Part shown: piece by piece, positions 18,181 to 27,255 of the stretch
How the letters are laid out: each line of letters begins with the position of its first letter
Numbering within the stretch: the stretch's first letter is position 1
Assembly (NCBI GenBank): GCA_046328475.1
Contig: JAXLWN010000032.1
Location: 1 to 64,000, forward strand
Length of the DNA: 64,000 nucleotides
Source: CADCWN01 sp046328475
GTDB taxonomy: Bacteria; Chloroflexota; Chloroflexia; Thermomicrobiales; CADCWN01
Reading direction: 5' to 3'
Notes under the pieces: model-generated
Seen by the model: the letters and a program-made list of their open reading frames with translations, nothing else
Databases searched by the model: none
Told to the model about the DNA's origin: nothing
Program-made: the position numbers and the translations under genes

Positions 18181-18777
18181 ATGTCGTCCGACGATCCGCT
18201 CGATAGACTCGTCGCTGAACAAACGCGCCCCGGTGCCAGCGACGAGGAGCGCGCTGTCCACCGTCTCATCCTCGCCGTGGCCATCGATCCGGCGCGGCAA
18301 CTGACCGAGGAGGAGCTAGCGCGCATCGTGCGGCAGATCGCCGGGGCGGGCTTTGATCCAAACGCGCTGGAGCGGGCGCGGGGTAACATCGTCAAACAAC
18401 CACGCTTGGGCGGCGGTATAGTGCAGACGGGCGACCGTTTGCCACCAGCGGAGGCACACTACCTACGCCATTGCCTCGCGCAACGCGAATGGCCGACGGG
18501 AACCACGCTCCTCGCCTACCTCGCGAGCATTCGCGAGGTAGTGCTCGACAGCCGTAGCGGGATACTCGTGAATCGCTATCAGGATGCCTGGCAACTCGCA
18601 TTCATTCGCGAATCACGCGCGCTACGTGGCCCCGGCGGCCATCAATGGTTGCTGGTAGACTATCGAGTGCATCTCGGCCACTGGACCACGGCGCACCAAT
18701 TGGAACACGGGCTGAGCAGCCTGGGACCACCGCGAAGGGAGCAGATACGATGGCTGCGGCCCCCACAGCTCAGCTAA
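18181..18777 (+). CDS. Unknown protein, first gene of an overlapping pair
   Basis: 198 residues from the ATG at 18181. The N-terminal third is helical and acidic (QLTEEELARIVRQIAGAGFD). The rest contains WPTGTTLLAYLASIREVVLD, RSGILVNRYQDAWQLAFIRES and GHQWLLVDYRVHLGHWTTAH, a beta-rich part with several conserved-looking Trp and Tyr. No membrane segment or known catalytic motif is visible. It overlaps the next gene by 28 bases in another frame, which implies coupled translation. Not recognised; the pair architecture resembles small two-gene modules such as toxin-antitoxin or effector-inhibitor pairs, but that is speculation. Confidence 0.6.
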   Translation: MSSDDPLDRLVAEQTRPGASDEERAVHRLILAVAIDPARQLTEEELARIVRQIAGAGFDPNALERARGNIVKQPRLGGGIVQTGDRLPPAEAHYLRHCLAQREWPTGTTLLAYLASIREVVLDSRSGILVNRYQDAWQLAFIRESRALRGPGGHQWLLVDYRVHLGHWTTAHQLEHGLSSLGPPRREQIRWLRPPQLS

Positions 18778-19103
18778 TCGAGCGGCAAGACCGCAACGAG
18801 CGCTATCTTTCGTGGATACACGCGTTCGTCGAGGAAATTCCGTTGACGGCGCAAGAATGGCCGGGATTGCCGGGAGGCGAACGCGCGGGGTTCGCCTCCG
18901 AATGGGACAACTACATGGGCATGGCCCAAACCTTGATAGCCGACTACTGGTCCGGCGAATTACCCACTGAGCAGCGCGATCAACTCTTCGCTTTATTGCG
19001 CCGGATCGAGCAGTTTGCACCGCTCCTGCACCAGATGGATCTCTCCGGCCCCGATTCGCGCGGTCTGGAGGTGCTCTTACGGGTGGATGCCACGGCAACC
19101 TAG
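18750..19103 (+). CDS. Unknown protein, second gene of an overlapping pair
   Basis: 117 residues. The ATG at 18750 lies inside the previous gene and has GAAGGGAG about 9 bases upstream. The protein looks all-helical and acidic (IHAFVEEIPLTAQEWPGLPG, TEQRDQLFALLRRIEQFAPL). Not recognised. Overlap and tight spacing suggest it acts with the first protein. It ends 28 bases before the Gfo/Idh/MocA gene. Confidence 0.6.
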   Translation: MAAAPTAQLIERQDRNERYLSWIHAFVEEIPLTAQEWPGLPGGERAGFASEWDNYMGMAQTLIADYWSGELPTEQRDQLFALLRRIEQFAPLLHQMDLSGPDSRGLEVLLRVDATAT

Positions 19104-19131
19104 ATCATCGAGGGATAGGAGGATCGCAGCG

Positions 19132-20328
19132 ATGAGCAACGAGACCGGCTTTACCACGATGGCCCGCGCCCGCGCCGAGGGGGAGAGTCCGACGATTGGC
19201 GTCGGGATGCTCGGCTACGGCTTCATGGGCAAGGCGCACACGAACGCCTACAAGACGATCCCCTACATGGTCTACCCGCCCCCGGCGATCCCGGAGTTGG
19301 TCGCCATCTGCGGGCGCAACGAGGAGGCGGTGACCGAGGCGGCGCGGCGCTACGGCTACGCCGGCTACTACACCGACTGGCGGCGGATGTTGGAGGATGA
19401 CCGCATCCAACTCTTCGACAATGGCGGCTCGAACGACATCCACGCCGGGCCGAGCATCGCCGCCGCGCAGGCGGGCAAGCACGTCTTCTGCGAGAAGCCG
19501 CTGGCGCGCACCGCCGCCGAGTCGAAGGAGATGCTCGACGCCGTGACCAAGGCGGGCGTCAAGCACATGGTCGCCTTCAACTACCGCTTCGTCCCCGCCA
19601 TCCGGCAGATCAAGAACCTGATCGACAGCGGCGCGCTCGGGCGGATCTACCACTTCCGCGCGGTCTACCTGCAAGAGTGGATCATGCCCCACTACGGCAC
19701 GCCGCAGATCTGGCGGCTCGACCAGCAGGTGGCGGGCAGCGGCGCGCTCGGCGACCTCGGCGCGCACATCATCGACCTCGCGCGCTTCCTGATCGGCGAA
19801 CCGACGACCGTGGGGGCGATGACCAAGACCTTCATCCCCGAGCGCCCGAAGGCCGATGGCAGCGGCAGCGCCGTGGTGGACGTGGATGACGCGTTTGTCG
19901 CCACGGTCGGCTTCGCGAACGGCGCGATCGGCACGCTGGAGGCGTCGCGCTTCTGCGCCGGGCGCAAGAACCACCAGATGATCGAGATCAACGGCGAGAA
20001 GGGGACGCTCCGCTTCGAGTTGGAGAAGCTCAACGAGATGCAGGCCTTCTGGGTCGGCGAGGAGCCGCGCGAGACGCAGGGCTTCCACAACGTGCTCGTC
20101 TCCGAGAGCTACCACCCCTTCTGGGAGTACTGGTGGCCACAGGGGCACATCATCGGCTGGGAGCACACCTTCGTCCACGAACTGACCCACTTCCTCGACT
20201 GCATCGTCAACGACAAGGCCGTCGCGCCCTACGGCGCGGACTTCACCGACGGCTACCGCGCCGCCGTCGTCTGCGACGCGATCCTCGAATCGGCGCGCAC
20301 GAAGCGGCAGGTGGACATCGCGTACTGA
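19132..20328 (+). CDS. Gfo/Idh/MocA-family NAD(P)-dependent dehydrogenase
   Basis: 398 residues; AGGAGG lies before the ATG at 19132. The Rossmann start reads GVGMLGYGFMGKAHTNAY (GxGxxG variant). The family signature KHVFCEKPLART (EKP with catalytic Lys) and MVAFNYRFVPAIRQIKNLI follow. GALGDLGAHIIDLARFLIGE gives the D-x-x-x-H catalytic region. These enzymes oxidise or reduce sugars, inositols or their derivatives. Its partner may be the isomerase two genes upstream. The stop codon lies at the edge of a GTCGTCA array. Confidence 0.92.
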   Translation: MSNETGFTTMARARAEGESPTIGVGMLGYGFMGKAHTNAYKTIPYMVYPPPAIPELVAICGRNEEAVTEAARRYGYAGYYTDWRRMLEDDRIQLFDNGGSNDIHAGPSIAAAQAGKHVFCEKPLARTAAESKEMLDAVTKAGVKHMVAFNYRFVPAIRQIKNLIDSGALGRIYHFRAVYLQEWIMPHYGTPQIWRLDQQVAGSGALGDLGAHIIDLARFLIGEPTTVGAMTKTFIPERPKADGSGSAVVDVDDAFVATVGFANGAIGTLEASRFCAGRKNHQMIEINGEKGTLRFELEKLNEMQAFWVGEEPRETQGFHNVLVSESYHPFWEYWWPQGHIIGWEHTFVHELTHFLDCIVNDKAVAPYGADFTDGYRAAVVCDAILESARTKRQVDIAY

Positions 20329-20372
20329 GTCGTCAGTCGTCAGTCGTCAGTCGTCAGTCGTCAGTCGTCAGA
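20326..20372. repeat. GTCGTCA heptamer array at the dehydrogenase stop
   Basis: About five to six copies starting right at the TGA stop. No strongly complementary array follows, but the DUF72 stop side carries a CACCCTCA-type run at 20469-20489. Confidence 0.8.
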
Positions 20373-20476
20373 GGGATTACGCGGCCACTCTCCCCGCTCC
20401 GTCGGTTGATGGGGCGGGGAGTGCCATTGAAGGACAGGCGCGTTTCTGAGCGCTCTCGCCCCACGCCCCCACACCC

Positions 20477-21205
20477 TCACACCCTCACGATTGATCGCAG
20501 CCGTGCGGCGTTCCGCACCGCGTTGCCGTCGCCGTCGTTGTTGAAGTAGGCGAAGACGGCGCGGCGCTGCGAGTGCCACTCGGCGATGCGCGTTGCCCAC
20601 CAGGCGAGATCGGCATCGGAGTAGGATCCGGCGTAGAGGTGTTGGTGATCGGGGCCGTGGAGGCGGAGGTAGACGAAGGGGGCGGTCGCGCGCAGCACGC
20701 AGGGCAGGTTCGCGCCGCTCATCACGCAATAGGCCGCGCCGTGGCGCTCCAGCAACGAGAACGTCCCCTCGTGATGCCAGCTCGGGTGGCGAAATTCGAC
20801 CGCCACGCGCAGCCAGGGCGGGAGCTGCGCCAGGAAATAGGCCAGGCGTGCCGGATCGTCCCCTTGGTCGGGAGGCAATTGGACGAGGAGTGGGCCGAGG
20901 CGCTCGCCCAGGTGGCGCAGCGCGGGTGCGATGCGCGCCAGCCATTCCTCCGGGGCGTAGAGCCGTCGCCCGTGCGTCAGGCCGCGCGGCGCTTTCACGC
21001 TCAGCAGGAAGCGATCGGGCAGGCGGCGGCGCCAGGAGGCGAACGTCGCCGGGCGCGGCCAGCGATAGAAGGTGCTGTTGACCTCGGCCGTGCCGAATGC
21101 GGCGCAGTATCGCGCGAGACGCTCGTGCGGCGGCAAGCCGGGGGGATAGAGCACCCCATCCCAGTGCGCGTAGCTCCAGCCCGATGTTCCGATATGGATC
21201 GCCAC
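20477..21205 (-). CDS. DUF72-family protein
   Basis: 242 residues. It begins IHIGTSGWSYAHWDGVLYPP, the hallmark of DUF72 (YecE-like) proteins, then FGTAEVNSTFYRWP, and later LRVAVEFRHPSWH and FAYFNNDGDGNAVRNAARL. The fold is a TIM barrel and the biochemical role is unknown. The last residues run into a CCTCACAC-like repeat. No operon partner: the upstream purE gene is 322 bases away. Confidence 0.9.
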   Translation of the reverse strand: MAIHIGTSGWSYAHWDGVLYPPGLPPHERLARYCAAFGTAEVNSTFYRWPRPATFASWRRRLPDRFLLSVKAPRGLTHGRRLYAPEEWLARIAPALRHLGERLGPLLVQLPPDQGDDPARLAYFLAQLPPWLRVAVEFRHPSWHHEGTFSLLERHGAAYCVMSGANLPCVLRATAPFVYLRLHGPDHQHLYAGSYSDADLAWWATRIAEWHSQRRAVFAYFNNDGDGNAVRNAARLRSIVRV

Positions 21206-21527
21206 CTACCCCCGTGGAATGGCACGCGCACGCCGCCCGACAGCACGCGGTCGCGCGCCAGTTTCGGCGAGAGAACAGCGGTGGGGAGCCACCTGGAGCG
21301 TAAGAGGAGCGCCGGGAAGCAAAGAAGAAAGTGCGGACGATAGTCGCAGCCTCCGCCCCCGTCAGCCGCGCCACACCGACCACACTTCGTAAGGACGATG
21401 ATAGCGCCGCGCCTCGACCGCGCCAATCGCCAGGTTGTCTCACGGAAGCACACTATTCAGCCCGGCGCGGCGGTACCTTCGTACCTTTCGCCTCGCCGGC
21501 CAGGGTGCCCATCCCCAACGTCTCTGG
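21206..21527. other. Gap of 322 bases without a recognised gene
   Basis: Frames across this gap give arginine- and proline-rich translations with no motif. It must hold the promoter of the DUF72 gene and the end of the purine operon. I see no clear hairpin terminator or repeat array here, unlike most gaps in the window. Confidence 0.4.
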
Positions 21528-22010
<483 letters not shown>

Positions 22011-22038
22011 GCTTCCCCCATCTCCAGTGCCCAGGCCA

Positions 22039-22467
22039 CTATTCGGCCGCCTGATTAACGGAATCATCCCACGCGGCGCGCAGTAGGCCCAGCATCTGCG
22101 CCTTTGCCGCGTCACTGGGATCGTAATTGCCTAGCCGAACCGTCATCCCATCGCCAAACCAGCGTGGATAGAGATGTAGGTGGAAATGGAAGACATCCTG
22201 CCCGGCGGCAGCCCCGTTCGCCTGAGAGAGATAGACACCATCGCAGCTCAGCGCCTGTTTGAGCGCACGGGCCACGCGCACGGCAGTTTGCATGATCGCG
22301 GCTGCCGTGTCGTCGTCCAGCGAGAAGATATCGCGCACCGGCACCTTCGGCACCACCAGCGGGTGATTCTCTAGCGACAGGAAAACGATCACCCGCTCGT
22401 CCTCGTGCAGGATGTAGGCGGGGACTTCCCGATTAATGATCCGCGTGAAGACCGATGACTCGTCCAT
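22039..22467 (-). CDS. HIT-family nucleotide hydrolase or transferase
   Basis: 142 residues from the ATG at 22467. The histidine triad is HFHLHLY with His94, His96 and His98, and the N-terminus VFTRIINREVPAYILHED matches the Hint/PKCI branch. Members split nucleoside phosphoramidates or other nucleotide conjugates. It lies between purK and purE with gaps of 33 and 28 bases, so it is almost certainly co-transcribed with the purine genes, an unusual but sensible nucleotide-related place. Confidence 0.9.
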   Translation of the reverse strand: MDESSVFTRIINREVPAYILHEDERVIVFLSLENHPLVVPKVPVRDIFSLDDDTAAAIMQTAVRVARALKQALSCDGVYLSQANGAAAGQDVFHFHLHLYPRWFGDGMTVRLGNYDPSDAAKAQMLGLLRAAWDDSVNQAAE

Positions 22468-22500
22468 AGGTAGTTTGCGAGCCCTACTATCCAAGCGGCA

Positions 22501-23641
22501 CTACAGCCGGATCGCCTCCGCCGCACGCATCGCCGCCGCCTCGGCTGTCACCACGTCGGGGCCGAGCGCGGTGACGTGGCCCATCTTGCGGCCGGGGCGC
22601 GAGCGGCGCTTACCGTAGAGGTGGACGTGGGCGGCGGGGACCGATAGCGCGTCGAGGAAGCCCGTGGGAGTCGGCGGGATCGCCGTGTCGGTCTGGCCGA
22701 GGACGTTCACCATCACCGCCGCCGGGGCGACGAGATCGGTTGAGCCAAGCGGCCAGTCGAGAACCAGCGCGCAGATGATTCTCAAATTGCGACGCGACGC
22801 AGCCCTCGATCGTGTAGTGGCCCGAGTTGTGGGGGCGAGGGGCGATTTCGTTCAGCAGGATGGTGCCATCTTCACGCTCGAAGAGTTCCACGCCGACGAC
22901 AGCCGGCGCGCCGACCGCCTCCACCGCGCGGCGCGCAATCGCGGTCGCCTCGGCCGCGACTTCGCTCGACACAGCGGCGGGGGCGCGCACCACGCGGCAG
23001 ATGTGCGCGTCCGCCGCCTGCACCGTCTCCACCACCGGGTAGGTCGCGACCGCGCCGCTGACGGAGCGCGCGACCATCACCGCCAACTCGCGACGGAAGG
23101 GGACCCACGCCTCGGCGTAGAGCGCACGCCCCGGCGCACCGAGCCGCGCCCAGGCCACCGCGACCTCCTCCGGGCTGCGCACCGTCGCGTTGCCATAACC
23201 GTCGTAGGAGAGTCGCCGCGCCTTCAGCACCAGCGGCCAGCCCCACTCATCGGCGACGCGCAGCGCCTCCTCCGGCGACTCCACCACGCGAAAGGCGGGG
23301 AGGGGCAGGCCCGCGCCCGCGAAGCACTCCTTCTGGCGCAGCTTGTCGCCCACCAGCGTCAGCGTCGCCGCGCCGGGACGCACCGGCACGCCCAGCGACT
23401 CGAAGTCGGCCAGGATCGCCGGATCGACGAACTCGCTCTCCAGCGTGATTACGTCGCAGAGCGCCGCGAAGCGCGCCCGCAACGCCGCGTCCTCCCACGG
23501 CCCGACGACCTCGTTGGTCGTCAGCCGCCCGGCCGGGCTATCGGCCTCCCGCTCGAAGATGGCGATGTCGATCCCCAGGCCGATCGCGGCGGCGAGCGTC
23601 ATTCGCGCCAACTGCCCGCCGCCGAGAATTCCTACGCGCAT
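22501..23641 (-). CDS. purK: N5-carboxyaminoimidazole ribonucleotide synthase, one frameshift near the C-terminus
   Basis: The ATG at 23641 gives MRVGILGGGQLARMTLAAA, then an ATP-grasp domain: PLVLKARRLSYDGYGNATV, AEAWVPFRRELAVMVARS and ILLNEIAPRPHNSGHYTIEG. The frame is lost near 22770-22778, after SQFENHLRA; the correct C-terminus (LDWPLGSTDLVAPAAVMVNV, then ALGPDVVTAEAAAMRAAEAI) continues in the next frame to the stop at 22501. One extra base explains it. PurK makes N5-CAIR from AIR, bicarbonate and ATP. Since purE beside it needs this product, a sequence error is more likely than a dead gene. purK starts one base after the purM stop. Confidence 0.88.
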
Positions 23642-23642
23642 G

Positions 23643-24698
23643 TCACCACCCGATCTTACCTGTGAACGCCACCTTGGCCGCCCCCGGATCGGCGCTCGCC
23701 ACAATCTCGCCGATCGCCGTACTCTCGTAGCCCTGGCGTGCCAGGTGGGCCTGCGCCCGCTCCAGCAATTCGGGCGCGACCACCATCAGCAGGCCCGCGC
23801 CGAGGTTGTAGGTGCGCAGCATGTCGGCGTCCTCCACATTGCCCCGCTCGCGGATAACGTGGAAGATGGTCGGCGGGCGAAGTTGGGTGAGGTCGATGTC
23901 GGCGCGCAGTCCTTCGGGGACGATCCGCCGCAGGTTGCCCTCGATCCCGCCGCCGGTGATGTGCGCCATGCCGTGCAGCCCCGGTTCGGCGAAGAGATCG
24001 CGCACCGCCGTGTAGTAGGGGCGGTGGGGGCGCAGGATCACGTCGAGGAAGGTCTCGCCGTCAACCGGTGCCGACTCCAACGAGGCATCGCGCGCCAGCA
24101 GCGCTCGCACCAGCGAGTAGCCGTTGGTGTGCAGCCCGTTCGACGCCACCGCCAGCACCCGGTCGCCCGCCTGCATCGTCGCGCCGTCGATGATCTTCGA
24201 CCGCTCGACCACACCAACGACATTCGCGACGAGGATGTAGGTACCCGCTTCGATCACCCCTGGCTGCTCGGACGTTTCGCCGCCGGTGAGTGTGCAACCC
24301 TGCAAACGGCAGGCTTCGGCGATGCTGGCGACGATGCGGTTGACAACCGCGCCGTCGAGGTGGCCGCAGATGATCGCGTCCTGCACCGCCAGCGGCTCCG
24401 CGCCCATCACGATGATGTCGTTGATCAGGTGATTGACGAGGTCGTGACCGATCCCTTCGATCCGGTCGTGCGCGAAGGCGAGTTTTTGCTTTGAGCCCGG
24501 TTCCTCGGTCTTCAGGACCAGCACCGGGTCGGTGTAGCCGGGGAAACGCCCGTCGAAGAGCGTGGCGAACGCGCCGATCCGGTTCAGCACGCGGCGGTCG
24601 CTCGTCTCCAGGCTGGCGGCCATCGCCGCTTTCGCCGCATCCGCCGCCGCGATGTCCACCCCCGCCCGCGCGTACGACAACCGCTCGGATTCAGCCAT
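23643..24698 (-). CDS. purM: Phosphoribosylformylglycinamidine cyclo-ligase
   Basis: 351 residues from the ATG at 24698. SYARAGVDIAAADAAKAAM is the conserved opening, followed by HDLVNHLINDIIVMGAEPL, TGGETSEQPGVIEAGTY (family TAEMPG region) and HITGGGIEGNLRRIVPEGL. It closes the imidazole ring, converting FGAM to AIR with ATP. It lies between purN and purK in the purine operon; the gap to purN contains a complementary repeat pair that could fold in the mRNA. Confidence 0.95.
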   Translation of the reverse strand: MAESERLSYARAGVDIAAADAAKAAMAASLETSDRRVLNRIGAFATLFDGRFPGYTDPVLVLKTEEPGSKQKLAFAHDRIEGIGHDLVNHLINDIIVMGAEPLAVQDAIICGHLDGAVVNRIVASIAEACRLQGCTLTGGETSEQPGVIEAGTYILVANVVGVVERSKIIDGATMQAGDRVLAVASNGLHTNGYSLVRALLARDASLESAPVDGETFLDVILRPHRPYYTAVRDLFAEPGLHGMAHITGGGIEGNLRRIVPEGLRADIDLTQLRPPTIFHVIRERGNVEDADMLRTYNLGAGLLMVVAPELLERAQAHLARQGYESTAIGEIVASADPGAAKVAFTGKIGW

Positions 24699-24716
24699 CG
24701 TCAACTCCGTTTTGAT

Positions 24717-24780
24717 GAAGAGAGAAGAGAGAAGAGTGAAGAGCAGAATTTGCTCTCCTACACTCTTCTCTCTTGTCTCC
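24717..24780. repeat. Complementary array pair between purN and purM
   Basis: Left arm AGAGAAG repeats (24717-24745) and right arm CTCTTCTC-like repeats (24751-24780) are mostly reverse complementary around a 5-base spacer GAATT, so a long hairpin is possible within the operon. Confidence 0.75.
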
Positions 24781-24783
24781 ACA

Positions 24784-25458
24784 CTATCCTTGCGCACCGT
24801 CCGCCACTGGCAGGGCGATGTCGCCGCGCGCGATGCGGCCGATGGTCTCGACGTAGAGCGCGTGTTCCTCGGGCAGGACGCGCGCGGCGAGCGATTCGGC
24901 CGTGTCGCCGGGGAGCACCGGAACCTGGCGCTGGGCCAGGGTCGGACCCTGGTCGTATTCCTCGGTCACGAGGTGGATGGTCACGCCGGTGACCGTCACA
25001 CCCGCCGCCAGGACGGCCTCGTGGACCCGCGCGCCGTACATTCCCTGCCCACCGAAGTCGGGCAACAGAGAGGGGTGGACGTTGATGATCCGCCCGCGCC
25101 AGCGGTCGAGCACGCGCGGCCCCAGCCGCTTCATGTAGCCCGCCAGCACAACGAGATCGACCTCGTACCGCGCCAGCGCAGCGGCGATCGCGGCGTCGAG
25201 CGCGTCGGGGTCGGGGTGGGTGCGCGTGCTGAGGTGGTAGACGGGGATTCCGGCGCGGCGGGCGCGCTCCAGCGCGAAGGCGTCGGAGTTGTTGCCGATC
25301 ACCACGACCGGCTCGGCAGCGATCCGCCGCTCGTGGCAGGACGCAACGATCGCGCCCAGGTTGCTGCCACCGTGGGAGGCGAGGAGGCCGATGCGGAGGA
25401 GACGAGGCTGTGCGTCAGTAAGTCCGTGTGTCGGTGCGTCCGAGAGTGAACGGCTCGT
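24784..25458 (-). CDS. purN: Phosphoribosylglycinamide formyltransferase with a repeat-encoded N-terminus
   Basis: The core is clear: RIGLLASHGGSNLGAIVASC (phosphate loop), LVVLAGYMKRLGPRVLDRW, IINVHPSLLPDFGGQG with catalytic His, and TEEYDQGPTLAQRQVPV with catalytic Asp. It transfers formyl from 10-formyl-THF to GAR. The nearest usable start is the ATG at 25458, which adds about 24 residues before RIGLL; part of that extension (SDAPTHGLTDAQPR) is encoded by an intergenic-type repeat arm. No good ribosome binding site is seen, so the start is the weak point. Confidence 0.9.
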   Translation of the reverse strand, partial: TSRSLSDAPTHGLTDAQPRLLRIGLLASHGGSNLGAIVASCHERRIAAEPVVVIGNNSDAFALERARRAGIPVYHLSTRTHPDPDALDAAIAAALARYEVDLVVLAGYMKRLGPRVLDRWRGRIINVHPSLLPDFGGQGMYGARVHEAVLAAGVTVTGVTIHLVTEEYDQGPTLAQRQVPVLPGDTAESLAARVLPEEHALYVETIGRIARGDIALPVADGAQG

Positions 25459-25506
25459 CATGACGCAACCCATTCTGACGCACTGACACACGGGCGCACG
25501 AACTTA
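25409..25506. repeat. Complementary arms spanning the purF stop and purN start
   Basis: Arm 25409-25440 and arm 25474-25506 are imperfect reverse complements built on GTGCGTC/GTGTGTC-like units, with a 33-base spacer. The first arm is inside the purN reading frame; the second touches the purF stop (25504-25506). Confidence 0.6.
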
Positions 25507-27048
25507 CAACCCTCGTCCCACCGCTTCGCGCGCCTCGAAGCTCAGCTTGTCGAACTCCATCTGGACGCTGACGGGATACTTGCCGTCGAAGCAGGCGAAG
25601 CAGAACTTGCTACGCGGGATCTCCAGCGCGCGGGTCAACCCCTCTTCCGAGAGGTAGTCGAGCGAATCGGCCCCGATGAACTTGCAAATCTCCTCGACCG
25701 ACATCTGCGCGGCGATCAGTTCGGAACGCCGCCCGGTGTCGACGCCGAGGTAGCAGGGCCAGCGCATCGGCGGCGAGTGGACCCGCATGTGGACTTCGGT
25801 CGCGCCGTGCTTGCGGAGCAGTTCGACCAGCGGGCGGCTGGTGGTGCCGCGCACGATCGAGTCTTCGACCAGCACCACGCGCTTGCCCGCCAACGCCTCC
25901 GGCAGCGGGTTGAACTTCAGGCCGACGCCCAGTTCGCGCAGCCGCTGGTCGGGCTGGATGAAGGTGCGGCCGATGTAGCGGTTCTTGATCAGCGCCTCGA
26001 CATAGGGAATGCCGCTGGCCCGCGCATAGCCGAGCGCGGCCGGCGTGGCGGTATCGGGCGCGGCGATCACGATGTCGGCGTCGGCAGGGGCCTCGCGGGC
26101 CAGTTCCTCGCCCATCCGCCCGCGCGCGAGGTGGAGTCGCGCGCCGTTCATCGCGCTGTCCGGGCGGGCCAGATAGATCATCTCGAAGACGCAGGTCGCC
26201 TGGCGAGGCGACGCCTGGCCGACGTAGGAGCGCACACCGTCCGCGCCGATGCCGTCGAAGACGACAATCTCGCCCGGCGCAACGTCGCGCAGCAAGTGCG
26301 CGCCGATCGTACTGAGGGCGCACGACTCGGAGGCGACGACATTGCCGCCATCGGGCAGCCGCCCCAGGCAGAGGGGCCGCACGCCGAGCGGGTCGCGCAC
26401 CGCGACGACTTCGTGCGGCGTGAGGATCGTCAGGCTGTAGGCCCCGAGCATGCGGGGCATCGCGCGCTGCACCTTCTCGACAATCGTCGAGCCGGGCTGG
26501 CGCGCGATCAGCTTCGCCACCACCTCCGAGTCGGTCGAGGCCAGGAATTGCTCCCCTTGCGCGGCCAGTTCGGCGCGCAGGCGGTCGGCGTTGGTCAGGT
26601 TGCCGTTGTGCGCCACCGCGATCTCGCCGATGTTCGACCCGGCGACGAAGGGGCTGGCGTTGGCGATATTGCTGCTGCCGGTGGTGGAGTAGCGGGTGTG
26701 GCCGATAGCGAGGTCGCCGCGCAGCCGGACCAGATCCCCCTCCTCGAAGGCCTGGGAAACCAGCCCCATCTGGCGGAAGATTTGCAGCGTCCCGTTGCCG
26801 ACGCGCGCGGTGGCGATCCCGGCGCTCTCCTGGCCGCGATGCTGTAGCGCGAAGAGGCCGAAGAAGGTCAGGCGCGCGACATCATCCCCAGGCGCATAGA
26901 CGCCGAAGATGCCGCATTCCTCGTGGAGGTCATCGCCCTGGTCTGGTGGGACGGAGTAGTGGGGTTGGTCTGAGGTTGTGGAGAGAACGGGACGGGGATC
27001 ATCGTGCTGAAGCCGATCACGGATGGGGCCGCGCGCGTTCTCGCTCAT
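25504..27048 (-). CDS. purF: Amidophosphoribosyltransferase
   Basis: 514 residues from the ATG at 27048. A propeptide of about 44 residues precedes the N-terminal nucleophile Cys45 in LHEECGIFGVYAP, so processing is expected. The glutaminase domain shows LFALQHRGQESAGIA, HTRYSTTGSS and AHNGNLTN; the phosphoribosyltransferase domain has VVLVEDSIVRGTTSRPLV. Cysteines in WPCYLGVD and FCFACFDGKYP fit the 4Fe-4S type known from Bacillus. It makes phosphoribosylamine from PRPP and glutamine, the first committed purine step, and heads the operon. Confidence 0.96.
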   Translation of the reverse strand: MSENARGPIRDRLQHDDPRPVLSTTSDQPHYSVPPDQGDDLHEECGIFGVYAPGDDVARLTFFGLFALQHRGQESAGIATARVGNGTLQIFRQMGLVSQAFEEGDLVRLRGDLAIGHTRYSTTGSSNIANASPFVAGSNIGEIAVAHNGNLTNADRLRAELAAQGEQFLASTDSEVVAKLIARQPGSTIVEKVQRAMPRMLGAYSLTILTPHEVVAVRDPLGVRPLCLGRLPDGGNVVASESCALSTIGAHLLRDVAPGEIVVFDGIGADGVRSYVGQASPRQATCVFEMIYLARPDSAMNGARLHLARGRMGEELAREAPADADIVIAAPDTATPAALGYARASGIPYVEALIKNRYIGRTFIQPDQRLRELGVGLKFNPLPEALAGKRVVLVEDSIVRGTTSRPLVELLRKHGATEVHMRVHSPPMRWPCYLGVDTGRRSELIAAQMSVEEICKFIGADSLDYLSEEGLTRALEIPRSKFCFACFDGKYPVSVQMEFDKLSFEAREAVGRGL

Positions 27049-27145
27049 GCCCGGCAATTGCTCCCCTGTGCGTTGTGCCGCACATCACCCAGTGTTCGCC
27101 GCAAGACTGGCCGAGGGCAGCCCTCACGCCCCGCGACCGAGGGCA

Positions 27146-27154
27146 AGTATAGCA
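27146..27154 (-). promoter_or_regulatory. Extended -10 promoter of the purine operon
   Basis: On the minus strand the bases read TGCTATACT, an extended -10 element (TGN plus TATACT). The -35 region is poor. A start near 27139 would leave a leader of about 90 bases before purF; I see no purine riboswitch aptamer in it. Confidence 0.45.
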
Positions 27155-27208
27155 CAGACAGCAGCCCGCTTCGGTAGCGTACGAACATTGCGCAGCATCA
27201 GTATCATG

Positions 27209-27227
27209 GTCATGTAAGGTACATGAC
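27209..27227. promoter_or_regulatory. Perfect 8-bp inverted repeat, operator candidate
   Basis: GTCATGTA and TACATGAC flank AGG. It lies 28 bases before the GerW-like start and upstream of the divergent purF promoter, so a regulator bound here could affect either gene. Confidence 0.45.
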
Positions 27228-27255
27228 ATCCGTACGGCAACTGTTGAGGTGATGC

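Noticed and set aside
18181..19103. Known toxin-antitoxin family
   Set aside because: Neither protein shows a motif of RelE, MazF, VapC, HipA, HEPN/MNT or similar families; only the gene arrangement is suggestive.
27049..27145. Purine riboswitch in the purF leader
   Set aside because: The leader is short and lacks the conserved loop sequences of the purine or guanidine-type aptamers as far as I can see.
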